Below, in pieces: positions 1-5,642 of a DNA stretch of 7,197 nt. Below the pieces are notes generated by a model. The model was not told the origin of the DNA. It saw only the letters and a program-made list of their open reading frames with translations, and did not search any database. The stretch is taken from the NCBI GenBank assembly GCA_031178565.1, contig JAPSIU010000140.1, forward strand, positions 1 to 7,197. The letters are read 5' to 3'. The position numbers and the translations under genes were made by a program. Origin of the DNA: Leucobacter sp. GTDB lineage: Bacteria; Actinomycetota; Actinomycetes; Actinomycetales; Microbacteriaceae. Within the stretch, counting starts at the first letter, position 1; each line of letters starts with the position of its first letter.

Positions 1-155
1 GCCCGTACCTCTACGCGGGGATCCTCTTCTTCGCCACGCTGGGTGCCTACGCCGTCAACCTGCAGACCTTCGACCTGTTCCTAGCCGGCGGCACCGAACT
101 CGGCATCGACCTCGACTCCGACCTCATGCGCCTCGCGACCGGCGGGCGCGCGTAG
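1..155 (+). CDS. C-terminal fragment of a TctA-like transporter permease (5' end outside window)
   Basis: Reading from base 3 gives 50 residues ending at TAG 153-155. The first part, PYLYAGILFFATLGAYAVNL followed by QTFDLFLA, is a hydrophobic segment that closely resembles the late region of tripartite tricarboxylate transporter permeases (TctA), where a Pro-Tyr start, a GAY(A/S)VN motif and a Phe-Asp pair are typical. TctA is the large multi-pass membrane subunit of a binding-protein-dependent carboxylate symporter. In the family I know, the Phe-Asp motif is followed by another hydrophobic segment, an MRR-like motif and roughly 70 more residues. Here the protein turns acidic (GIDLDSD) and stops about 25 residues later, so it may be truncated or have a replaced tail. 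The family call rests on one short segment recognised by eye. Another polytopic membrane protein is possible. Confidence 0.5.
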   Translation, partial: PYLYAGILFFATLGAYAVNLQTFDLFLAGGTELGIDLDSDLMRLATGGRA

Positions 156-226
156 GAGGACGGGCGCGCTCGGCAGGGCATCGGTCCTCCTCCGCTTCTC
201 CTCGCCGACCTGTTGTCACGCAGACC

Positions 227-288
227 CACCGATTCGACCACGGACCTACAGGACTGCGGGATCCCGTGCGTGTCTCGTCGAATCGGTG
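227..288. repeat. Interrupted 12-bp perfect inverted repeat
   Basis: CACCGATTCGAC (227-238) is exactly matched by GTCGAATCGGTG (277-288). Inside it CACGG (239-243) pairs with CCGTG (264-268), and a CGGGATCCCG palindrome lies at 257-266. The result is a nested structure of about 62 bases. It lies 71 bases after the stop of the upstream membrane-protein fragment. It could be a structured terminator region or a recombination scar. There is no U-run after the right arm, so a simple intrinsic terminator is not well supported. Confidence 0.6.
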
Positions 289-304
289 TTCCGGGGTCAA
301 CGGG

Positions 305-415
305 AGTGGGCCGGCGGTCGACCCGGCCCGTGTTCACGAGGCGCTGCAGCAGCCCCGCGATCGGCGACGGGGCGATGTGGTGGCGCCGCGCAACCTCGCG
401 CGGGAAATCGGTTAC
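305..415 (-). pseudogene. Possible remnant of a winged-helix regulator
   Basis: Read on the minus strand from 415 downwards, this frame gives about 37 residues including REVARRHHIAPSPIAGLLQR, then LVNTGRVDRRP and a short TPVDPGT stretch. That pattern resembles the recognition-helix and wing region of MarR-like winged-helix proteins (small residues before a helix ending in an xxLLxRLxxxGxVxRRP motif, then a D-containing wing). Nearly all codons in this part end in G or C, as in real genes here, and that bias weakens below about 305. An in-frame TAG lies just upstream (421-419) and no start codon precedes the HTH-like part, so an intact protein cannot be made from it. Chance resemblance in GC-rich DNA is a serious alternative. 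Confidence 0.25.
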
Positions 416-449
416 TTGCTATTGACAAGCACGCTTGCTTTTAGCAAGC
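415..449. promoter_or_regulatory. Tandem operator: two CTTG-N7-CAAG palindromes
   Basis: The first 16-mer, CTTGCTattgaCAAGC (415-430), and the second, CTTGCTtttagCAAGC (434-449), match at 13 of 16 positions and start exactly 19 bases apart. Each has dyad symmetry (CTTG-N7-CAAG). The second extends to a perfect 7-3-7 repeat, GCTTGCT/ttt/AGCAAGC (433-449). They overlap the TTGACA box. Dyads in tandem near two helical turns apart are expected of a dimeric winged-helix repressor binding twice. The HxlR protein encoded two genes downstream is the obvious candidate, which would make this an autoregulated operon; that link is inference. Confidence 0.65.
422..427 (+). promoter_or_regulatory. Probable -35 box (TTGACA) of the VOC/HxlR transcript
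   Basis: A consensus TTGACA lies about 90 bases before the VOC gene start, within the only AT-rich patch of the gap. No good -10 hexamer is at the usual 16-18 base spacing; the nearest TA-containing hexamers are TAGCAA (442-447) and TAGACA (450-455), at poor distances. The box sits inside the first of two operator-like palindromes, so a bound repressor would block polymerase. Confidence 0.45.
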
Positions 450-512
450 TAGACACATCCGGGCGCACCGGATCCGACCACCGAACCGAGCATCACGACA
501 CAGGAGTCCGCA

Positions 513-965
513 ATGATCTTCGTCAACCTCACCACCACCGACCTCGAGCGCAGCAAGGCCTTCTACACGGCGCTCGGCTGCGACATCAACCCGATGTTCA
601 CCGACGAGAACGCCGCGTGCATTGTCTGGGACGAGAACACGTTCTTCATGGTGCTGACCCACGAGCACTTCAAGCAGTTCACCGACAAGCCCATCGCCGA
701 CCCGCAGACGAGCGCGCAGGTGATCGTCGCGTTCACCCGGGATTCCCGGGCCCACGTCGATTCCACCGTCGAGGCGGGCATCGCCGCGGGCGGCAGCGAG
801 AACCGGGATCCGCAGGACTACGGCTTCATGTACCAGCGCAGCATGCAGGACCCCGACGGCAACATCATCGAGTTCACCTACATGGAGCCGCAGGCCGCCG
901 AGCAGGGGCCCGACGCGTTTCTGAGCGAGCACGGCGCGGGCCCGGATCCCGTTCCCGGTTCCTGA
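513..965 (+). CDS. VOC (glyoxalase/bleomycin-resistance fold) family protein
   Basis: 150 residues. ATG 513 is preceded by AGGAG (502-506) with 6 bases of spacing. It begins MIFVNLTTTDLERSKAFYTA, the standard opening of vicinal-oxygen-chelate proteins (beta strand, then a helix with the RSKAFYTALG motif), and continues with FTDENAACIVWDEN and MVLTH segments. The second half ends with a beta-hairpin, DPDGNIIEFTYM (113-124), whose Glu120 sits where many VOC enzymes place a metal ligand. One polypeptide holds the paired module expected of a small single-domain member. The last 25 residues are a Pro/Gly/Ala-rich tail. The family includes glyoxalase I-like, dioxygenase and drug-binding proteins; this subgroup is usually annotated as lactoylglutathione-lyase-like without proven substrate. 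It is followed after 2 bases by the HxlR gene, so the two are almost certainly cotranscribed and probably respond to the same signal. The cytosolic location is inferred from the absence of a signal peptide. Confidence 0.9.
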   Translation: MIFVNLTTTDLERSKAFYTALGCDINPMFTDENAACIVWDENTFFMVLTHEHFKQFTDKPIADPQTSAQVIVAFTRDSRAHVDSTVEAGIAAGGSENRDPQDYGFMYQRSMQDPDGNIIEFTYMEPQAAEQGPDAFLSEHGAGPDPVPGS

Positions 966-967
966 GA

Positions 968-1666
968 ATGGCCGCGCGCAGCTACGGCCAGTACTGCGGT
1001 CTCACACGGGCCGTCGAGCTCGTCGGGGAGCGGTGGGCGCTGCTCATCATCCGCGACCTGCTCGTCGGCCCGCGCCGCTATACCGACCTCAAGCAGGGGC
1101 TGCCGCGGATCCCGACCAACATCCTGAGCACCAGGCTCAAGGAGTTGCAGGAGGGCGGGGTCGTGCGGCGCGTCCCGCTCGCCCGCTGCGGGCTCGTCTA
1201 CGAGCTCACCCCTTACGGCCGCGCACTCGAGCCGATCATGCTCGCGCTCGGTCGCTGGGGATTCCAGACGATGGGCGATCCCGCCGAGGGCGACGTGGTC
1301 ACCCCGGACTCGCTGACCATGGCGCTGCGCACGGCGTTCCGGCCCGAGCGCGCTGAGGACGCCGACTTCGAGCTGCACGTCGGTGACGTCGCGCTGCGCG
1401 CCAGGGTCCGGGATCGGATGCTGACCGTGGCGCAACTCGCGCCCCCCGCCCCGCCCGTGGGCGGCGCTCCCCCGAGCGGCGATCCCGAGGGCGTCATCGT
1501 CGCCGGCCCCGGCATCCGTCGGTTGATCGGCGGCGAGATCACGGCGGACGAGGCGGTCGCGCAGGATGTCGCCGCGGTCGTACGCGGAGACGAGGAGATC
1601 CTCGCCCGATTCGCAGGGATGTTCCGCATCGACCCGATCGAACCGATCGAACCGATCGACCCCTGA
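968..1666 (+). CDS. HxlR-type winged-helix regulator with SCP2-like C-terminal domain
   Basis: 232 residues. ATG 968 is two bases after the VOC stop, with no clear Shine-Dalgarno of its own, so translation is probably coupled. Residues 1-100 form the HxlR DNA-binding domain: YCGLTRAVELVGERWALLII (9-28) with Cys10, RDLLVGPRRYTDL, GLPRIPTNILSTRLKELQEG (44-63) as the HTH, and a wing ending in ELTPYGRAL. Residues about 115-220 (LTMALRTAFRP, FELHVGDVALRARVRDRMLT, DPEGVIVAGPGIRRLIGGE, VVRGDEEILARFAGMF) look like an SCP2-type sterol-carrier fold with a Pro/Gly-rich loop inserted at about 158-172, an arrangement I know from actinobacterial HxlR proteins. It probably senses a small or lipid-like ligand and represses this operon through the twin palindromes at 415-449. 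The C-terminus carries IDP/IEP repeats made by a 9-base tandem repeat. The same frame stays open upstream to base 266 through the VOC gene, but ATG 968 is where HxlR similarity begins. Confidence 0.9.
   Translation: MAARSYGQYCGLTRAVELVGERWALLIIRDLLVGPRRYTDLKQGLPRIPTNILSTRLKELQEGGVVRRVPLARCGLVYELTPYGRALEPIMLALGRWGFQTMGDPAEGDVVTPDSLTMALRTAFRPERAEDADFELHVGDVALRARVRDRMLTVAQLAPPAPPVGGAPPSGDPEGVIVAGPGIRRLIGGEITADEAVAQDVAAVVRGDEEILARFAGMFRIDPIEPIEPIDP
1628..1663 (+). repeat. 9-bp tandem repeat at the end of the HxlR gene
   Basis: Four 9-base units of the form ATCGAMCCS lie directly before the TGA at 1664. They encode Ile-(Asp/Glu)-Pro four times (IDP IEP IEP IDP). The two middle units are identical and the outer ones carry GAC instead of GAA. 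Such short in-frame repeats can gain or lose units without breaking the frame. Confidence 0.9.
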
Positions 1667-1763
1667 TCCTGTGGAACTGCACTGACCCTGCGCCCGCCGA
1701 CCCCTGAGCCCGCCGCGTGGACCGGCACCGAACACCGCACCATCCATCGAATGGAGGACACCG

Positions 1764-2426
1764 ATGTCCGAACACGAACACTCACCCGCAGGTCGCATCG
1801 TGATCGACCTGTTCACGACGCTCGACGGCGTCGCCCAAGCCCCCGGCGGTCCCGAGGAGGATCCGAGCGACGACTTCCGCTTCGGAGGATGGCAGGCGCC
1901 GCACCCCGACGACATGGTGGGCCGATCCGTCATGGAAGGGATCCGGAATATGGACGCCCTCCTGCTCGGCCGGCGCACCTACGACATCTTCGCCGGCTAC
2001 TGGCCGCAGCAGGACGTCGAGATCGGACGCGTCTTCAACGCCTTGCCGAAGTACGTCGCGTCGCGCGACCCCGGTCTCGAGGTCGGATGGGCCGGCACGA
2101 CGCGCATCGGCGACTCGCTCGCCGATGAGCTGGCGGAGCTGCGCGCCCGGCACCGCGAGGTGCACGTGATCGGCAGCGTCGACCTCGTGCAGACGCTGAT
2201 CGCCGAGCGCCTGTGGGGCGCTTCGAGCGACGACGAGCTGAACCTCTGGGTCTACCCGATCGTGCTCGGCACGGGCAAGAAGGTCTTCCCCGACGGTGCC
2301 GTGCCCACGAACCTCCGCCTCATCGAGCCGCCGATCTCGGGGAGCGCGGGCGCCGTGCTGTTGCGCTACGCGCCCGAGCCGGGAATCCCCGAGACCGGGG
2401 AGATGGCGCCGGACCCCGAGGCCTGA
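1764..2426 (+). CDS. Dihydrofolate-reductase-like (RibD C-terminal domain) family protein
   Basis: 220 residues. ATG 1764 has GGAGGA (1753-1758) five bases upstream. Landmarks of the RibD_C/DHFR-like fold are all present: RIVIDLFTTLDGVAQAPGG (11-29), the loop FRFGGWQAP, ALLLGRRTYDIFAGYWP (65-81), a K-Y-V-A-S strand (96-100), VHVIGSVDLVQTLI (133-146) with the nucleotide-binding glycine, and LWVYPIVLGTGKKVFPDG (161-178). These proteins share the NADPH-binding reductase fold of bacterial DHFR and of the riboflavin enzyme RibD, but stand-alone copies like this have no established substrate and are not expected to replace FolA or RibD. It lies 97 bases after the HxlR gene on the same strand, so it may belong to the same transcript; I see no convincing promoter of its own. 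DHFR-like and VOC genes are commonly seen beside HxlR/ArsR regulators in actinobacteria. The C-terminal 15 or so residues form a Pro/Glu-rich tail. Confidence 0.88.
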   Translation: MSEHEHSPAGRIVIDLFTTLDGVAQAPGGPEEDPSDDFRFGGWQAPHPDDMVGRSVMEGIRNMDALLLGRRTYDIFAGYWPQQDVEIGRVFNALPKYVASRDPGLEVGWAGTTRIGDSLADELAELRARHREVHVIGSVDLVQTLIAERLWGASSDDELNLWVYPIVLGTGKKVFPDGAVPTNLRLIEPPISGSAGAVLLRYAPEPGIPETGEMAPDPEA

Positions 2427-2457
2427 GCCGGCGGTGCCGGCCCGTCCACCCGTCCGC

Positions 2458-2503
2458 CCGAGCCCATTGTTCCCGCCCGCCCAAGCCCATTGTTCCCGCC
2501 CGC
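2458..2503. repeat. Two-copy 23-bp tandem repeat
   Basis: Bases 2458-2480 and 2481-2503 are identical at 22 of 23 positions; the only difference is G2460 versus A2483. The shared core is AGCCCATTGTTCCCGCCCGC (2461-2480 and 2484-2503). The preceding 23 bases match only loosely, mainly over the last ten positions, so a third decayed copy is uncertain. It lies 31 bases after the stop of the DHFR-like gene, in a convergent gap. Confidence 0.9.
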
Positions 2504-2556
2504 GCGAATCTTCACCGCTGGAAGGCTCGGGCAGGTACAAAGGGCTCGGGTACGAC

Positions 2557-2604
2557 GAGGGGCTCCGATCCGCGTCACCCGAGGGTGCGGGATCGGAGCC
2601 CCTC
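2557..2604. terminator. Shared hairpin terminator between convergent genes
   Basis: GAGGGGCTCCGATCC (2557-2571) pairs perfectly over 15 bases with GGATCGGAGCCCCTC (2590-2604), around an 18-base loop that can itself pair (CACCC 2576-2580 with GGGTG 2583-2587). It sits between the plus-strand DHFR-like gene (stop 2426) and the minus-strand aminotransferase (stop 2633), as expected for a bidirectional terminator. The U-tract is minimal: TT directly after 2604 on the plus side, none on the minus side. This is common in high-GC actinobacteria. Confidence 0.75.
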
Positions 2605-2632
2605 TTCCGTCACAACCTTGCGAATCGGGCGG

Positions 2633-4021
2633 TTATGCCCCGACGTACCCGTCCGCGACGTCGAGCGCCGCGTCGATGATGTCGAGCCCCGCCACCAGAT
2701 CCTCCTCGGAGATGATGAGCGGCGGCGCGATCTGCAGGCGGTTGAAGTGGACGAACGGCCAGAGCCCCGCCTGCTTGCAGGCGGCGACCACGGCGTTCAT
2801 CGGAGCCGCGGCCTCACCCGCCGCGTTGAACGGCACGAGCGGCTCGCGGGTCTCGGGGTCGCGGACCAGCTCGAGCGACCAGAAGAGACCGCGTCCGCGG
2901 AACTCGCCCACCGACGGGTGCTTCTCCGCGAACTCGCGCAGGCGCGGCTCGACGACACGCGAACCGAGATCGCGCACGCGCTCCAGGATCCGCTCCTCCT
3001 CGAAGATGTCGAAGGTCGCGACGCCCGAGGCGCAGGCGAGCGGGTGGCCCGAGTAGGTGAGCCCGCCCGGGAAGGCGCGATCCGCGAAGGTCTCGTGGAT
3101 CTCCTCGGAGATGACCACGCCGCCGAGCGGTACGTACCCCGAGTTGACGCCCTTCGCGAAGGTCACGAGATCGGGGCGGACGTCGAAGCCCTGGTAGGCG
3201 AACCACTCGCCCGTGCGGCCGAAGCCGACCATGACCTCGTCGAGGATCAGCACGATCCCGTGCTTGTCGCACAGCGCGCGCACGCCGGGCAGGTAGCCGG
3301 GCGGCGGCACGAGCACGCCGTTGGTACCGGTCACGGTCTCGAGGATGATCGCGGCGATCGTGTTCGGCCCCTCGAGCTGGATCGTCTGCTCGAGGTGCGC
3401 GAGCGCGCGCTCCGTCTCCTGCTCCGGCGTCTCCGCGTAGAACGCGGAGCGGTACTGGTAGGGCCCGTAGAAGTGCACGACCGCGGGATCGAGCACGCCG
3501 TTCGCCCAGCGGCGCGGCTCCCCCGTCAGGGTGATCGCGGTCGAGGTCGAGCCGTGGTACGAGCGGTACCGCGCGAGCACCTTCTGGCGGCCGGTGTGGT
3601 GCCGGGCCATGCGCACCGCGTACTCGTTCGCGTCGGCGCCGCCGTTCGTGAAGAAGACGGATCGGGCGCCCTCGAAGGAGTGCTCCACGATGCGCTTCGC
3701 GAGTTCTCCGCGCACGTCGTTCGCGACCGCCGGCTGGATCGTCGCGAGGCGTCCGGCCTGCTCCTGGATCGCCCGCACGAGACCGGGGTGCTGGTGACCG
3801 AGGTTCAGGTTGACGAGCTGAGACGAGAAGTCGAGGTACTCGGTGCCGTCGTAGTCCCAGAAGCGCACGCCCTCGCCCTTCGCGACGGGGAGCGGATCGA
3901 TCGCGCTCTGCGCCGACCACGAGTGGAAGACGTACTGACGGTCGTTCTCGCGCACCTCGCGCTGCGCATCGGTGTCGCCGAAGCTCCGCTCGGCGCCGTT
4001 CAGGTCGATGAAGTCAGACAT
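2633..4021 (-). CDS. Class III PLP aminotransferase (omega-amino acid:pyruvate type)
   Basis: 462 residues, usual length for the family. ATG at 4021-4019 is preceded by AAAGG (complement of about 4028-4032). Landmarks in order: WDYDGTEYLDFSSQLVNLNL (55-74) with GHQHP next, phosphate-binding NGG (126-128), YRSYHG (152-157) whose aromatic stacks on the cofactor, Glu228 in ILETVTG, Asp261 in LDEVMVGFGRTG (cofactor pyridine-nitrogen ligand), Lys290 in TFAKG as the Schiff-base lysine, and LTYSGHPLAC (321-330). The SSQLVN, YRSYHG and VNSGYVPLGG wording is that of beta-alanine/taurine:pyruvate-type omega-transaminases rather than ornithine or GABA enzymes. Expected reaction: an omega-amino acid plus pyruvate gives a semialdehyde plus L-alanine. 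It lies 27 bases downstream of the semialdehyde dehydrogenase gene, in one operon, which favours beta-alanine or 3-aminoisobutyrate as amino donor. Taurine is less likely because sulfoacetaldehyde does not suit that dehydrogenase. The substrate is inferred, the family is firm. Confidence 0.92.
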   Translation of the reverse strand: MSDFIDLNGAERSFGDTDAQREVRENDRQYVFHSWSAQSAIDPLPVAKGEGVRFWDYDGTEYLDFSSQLVNLNLGHQHPGLVRAIQEQAGRLATIQPAVANDVRGELAKRIVEHSFEGARSVFFTNGGADANEYAVRMARHHTGRQKVLARYRSYHGSTSTAITLTGEPRRWANGVLDPAVVHFYGPYQYRSAFYAETPEQETERALAHLEQTIQLEGPNTIAAIILETVTGTNGVLVPPPGYLPGVRALCDKHGIVLILDEVMVGFGRTGEWFAYQGFDVRPDLVTFAKGVNSGYVPLGGVVISEEIHETFADRAFPGGLTYSGHPLACASGVATFDIFEEERILERVRDLGSRVVEPRLREFAEKHPSVGEFRGRGLFWSLELVRDPETREPLVPFNAAGEAAAPMNAVVAACKQAGLWPFVHFNRLQIAPPLIISEEDLVAGLDIIDAALDVADGYVGA

Positions 4022-4048
4022 GACTTGCCTTTCTCTGTCCGGGTTCCG

Positions 4049-5533
4049 TCAGCTGTTGCTCGGGAAGCCGAGGTCGACCTTCGACTGGTCGGGGTTCGGC
4101 CAGCGGGTGGTCACGACCTTGGAGCGGGTGTAGAAGTGCACCGACTCGGGGCCGTAGATGTGGGAATCGCCGAACAGCGAGTCCTTCCAACCGCCGAAGG
4201 AGAACGAGCCCACGGGAACGGGGATCGGCACGTTGATGCCGACCATGCCGGCCTCGACCTCGAACTCGAACTGGCGCGCCACGCCGCCGTCGCGGGTGAA
4301 GATCGCGGTGCCGTTGCCGAACTGGTGGTCGTTGATCAGCTGCAGGCCCTCTTCGTAGGTGTCGACGCGCACGACGGCGAGCACTGGTCCGAAGATCTCG
4401 TCGCGGTAGACCTTGCTGTCGGTCTTGACGTGGTCGATGAGCGAGACGCCGGTGAAGAAGCCGTCGCCCTCGAACTGCGCCTCGCGGCCGTCCACGACGA
4501 CCGTCGCGCCCTCGTCCGCCGCGCCGGCGACGTAGGACTCGACGCGCTCCTTCGCCTCGCGGGTGATGAGCGGGCCCATCTCGGAGGCGGGGTCCGTGCC
4601 GTCGCCGATCGTGAGCTTCTCCATGCGCTCGGCGATCTTCGCCACGAGCTCGTCGCCCACTCCGCCGACCGCGACGACGACCGAGACCGCCATGCAGCGC
4701 TCGCCCGCGGAGCCGTACGCGGCCGAGACGGCGGCGTCGGCGGTCATGTTCAGGTCGGCGTCGGGCATCACCAGCATGTGGTTCTTGGCGCCGCCGAGCG
4801 CCTGGACGCGCTTGCCGTTCGCGGCCGCGCGCTCGTAGATGTACTTCGCGATCGGGGTGGATCCGACGAAGCTCACGGCCTTCACGTCGGGGCTGTCGAG
4901 CAGGGTGTCGACCGCGACCTTGTCGCCGTGGACGACGTTGAGGACGCCGTCGGGCAGGCCGGCCTCGCGGAACAGATCCGCGATGAACACCGAGGCGGAG
5001 GGATCCCGCTCCGAGGGCTTCAGCACCACGGTGTTGCCGCAGGCGATCGCGCTCGCGATCATCCAGAGCGGCACCATCACCGGGAAGTTGAAGGGAGTGA
5101 TCGCCGCGACGACACCCACCGGCTGCTTGATCGAGTGCACGTCGACGCCGGTCGAGACCTGCTCGTCGCGCTCGCCCTTCAACACGTGCAGGAGGCCCGA
5201 CGCGAATTCCACGTTCTCGAGCCCGCGCGCGATCTCGCCCGCGGCGTCGGAGAGCACCTTGCCGTGCTCGCTCGTGACGATCGCCGCGAGCTCGGGCGTG
5301 CGCTGCTTGAGCAGCTGACGCAGGTTGAAGAACACGTCGGCGCGCTTCGTGAGGCTCGTCTTCCGCCACTTCGGCAGCGCTGCCTTCGCCGCGGCGACGG
5401 CCTGCTCGACCGTCTGGACCGAGGCGATGCCCAGCTCGTGCTGCTGCTCACCGGTCGCCGGGTTGAACACCGGCTGCGTGCGCTCCGCGGCGTCGATCTT
5501 CTCGCCGCCGATGACGTGGGGGATGCGTGCCAT
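4049..5533 (-). CDS. mmsA: CoA-acylating (methyl)malonate-semialdehyde dehydrogenase
   Basis: 494 residues from ATG 5533. This enzyme of the ALDH superfamily converts malonate or methylmalonate semialdehyde with CoA and NAD+ to acetyl-CoA or propionyl-CoA plus CO2. Visible: Asn149 in TPFNFP (oxyanion), Lys172 in LKPSE and GST 224-226 (NAD binding), catalytic Cys280 in GSAGERCMA, and EIFGPVL (379-385). The usual ALDH general-base Glu is absent, replaced by LGGAKNH (247-252), as is normal for this CoA-dependent class. Arg103 (ARGLENVEF) and Arg279 (next to the cysteine) correspond, with a constant offset of four, to Arg107 and Arg283 of Bacillus subtilis IolA, which bind the substrate carboxylate; this supports a semialdehyde with a carboxyl group. 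An upstream ATG (5653) would add 40 residues of low-quality sequence; I chose 5533 for its ribosome site and the family-typical start ARIPHVIGG. First gene of an operon with the aminotransferase, divergent from the PucR regulator. Confidence 0.93.
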   Translation of the reverse strand: MARIPHVIGGEKIDAAERTQPVFNPATGEQQHELGIASVQTVEQAVAAAKAALPKWRKTSLTKRADVFFNLRQLLKQRTPELAAIVTSEHGKVLSDAAGEIARGLENVEFASGLLHVLKGERDEQVSTGVDVHSIKQPVGVVAAITPFNFPVMVPLWMIASAIACGNTVVLKPSERDPSASVFIADLFREAGLPDGVLNVVHGDKVAVDTLLDSPDVKAVSFVGSTPIAKYIYERAAANGKRVQALGGAKNHMLVMPDADLNMTADAAVSAAYGSAGERCMAVSVVVAVGGVGDELVAKIAERMEKLTIGDGTDPASEMGPLITREAKERVESYVAGAADEGATVVVDGREAQFEGDGFFTGVSLIDHVKTDSKVYRDEIFGPVLAVVRVDTYEEGLQLINDHQFGNGTAIFTRDGGVARQFEFEVEAGMVGINVPIPVPVGSFSFGGWKDSLFGDSHIYGPESVHFYTRSKVVTTRWPNPDQSKVDLGFPSNS

Positions 5534-5540
5534 CCGTTGG

Positions 5541-5550
5541 CCTTCTTTCC
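5541..5550 (-). promoter_or_regulatory. Ribosome binding site deciding the mmsA start
   Basis: On the minus strand, GGAAAGAAGG (5550 to 5541) lies 7 bases before ATG 5533. It supports that start over the ATG at 5653, which has no comparable purine-rich site at the right distance. Confidence 0.7.
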
Positions 5551-5591
5551 TTCGATTCGTGGATCGGCCCGGTTTCTCCGGGCAATGTGTT

Positions 5592-5608
5592 CGGGATCCT
5601 CGATCCCG
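5592..5608. promoter_or_regulatory. Perfect 7-3-7 palindrome in the mmsA leader; possible operator
   Basis: CGGGATC (5592-5598) and GATCCCG (5602-5608) flank CTC. The palindrome lies 59 bases upstream of the mmsA start, next to a weak minus-strand -10-like hexamer TATTCA (5615-5610) with no good -35. If that hexamer is used, the palindrome would cover the transcription start. A regulator site or an RNA hairpin in the leader are both possible. GGGATC is frequent in this window, so the sequence itself is not rare. Confidence 0.4.
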
Positions 5609-5642
5609 TTGAATACCAGTGTTGCAGGAGGGAGACTGGAGA

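Larger units (their letters stand above)
156..512. other. 357-bp gap without an intact gene
   Basis: No frame here has a convincing start, ribosome site and family resemblance together. The gap contains a long interrupted inverted repeat (227-288), a short GC hairpin (308-314 with 323-329), a minus-strand coding-like stretch (305-415), and the promoter/operator region of the following gene (415-455). Third-position G/C bias in the minus frame at 305-415 suggests that part of the gap derives from a former gene. Confidence 0.6.

Noticed and set aside
308..329. GGGCCGG/CCGGCCC hairpin as an intrinsic terminator
   Set aside because: The stem is only 7 perfect pairs in extremely GC-rich DNA and no U-run follows on either strand.
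156..512. Small plus-strand open frame 213-425 as a real gene
   Set aside because: It has no ribosome site, its translation is Arg/Ser-rich without a family, and it ends within the operator region.
266..967. Upstream extension of the HxlR gene to a start at 266
   Set aside because: The extension runs through the VOC gene in another frame and is Arg/His-rich. HxlR similarity starts right at ATG 968.
878..1978. Minus-strand open frame of about 366 codons across the HxlR gene
   Set aside because: It overlaps three supported plus-strand genes and spans their intergenic gap, with Arg/Gly-rich sequence and no family resemblance.
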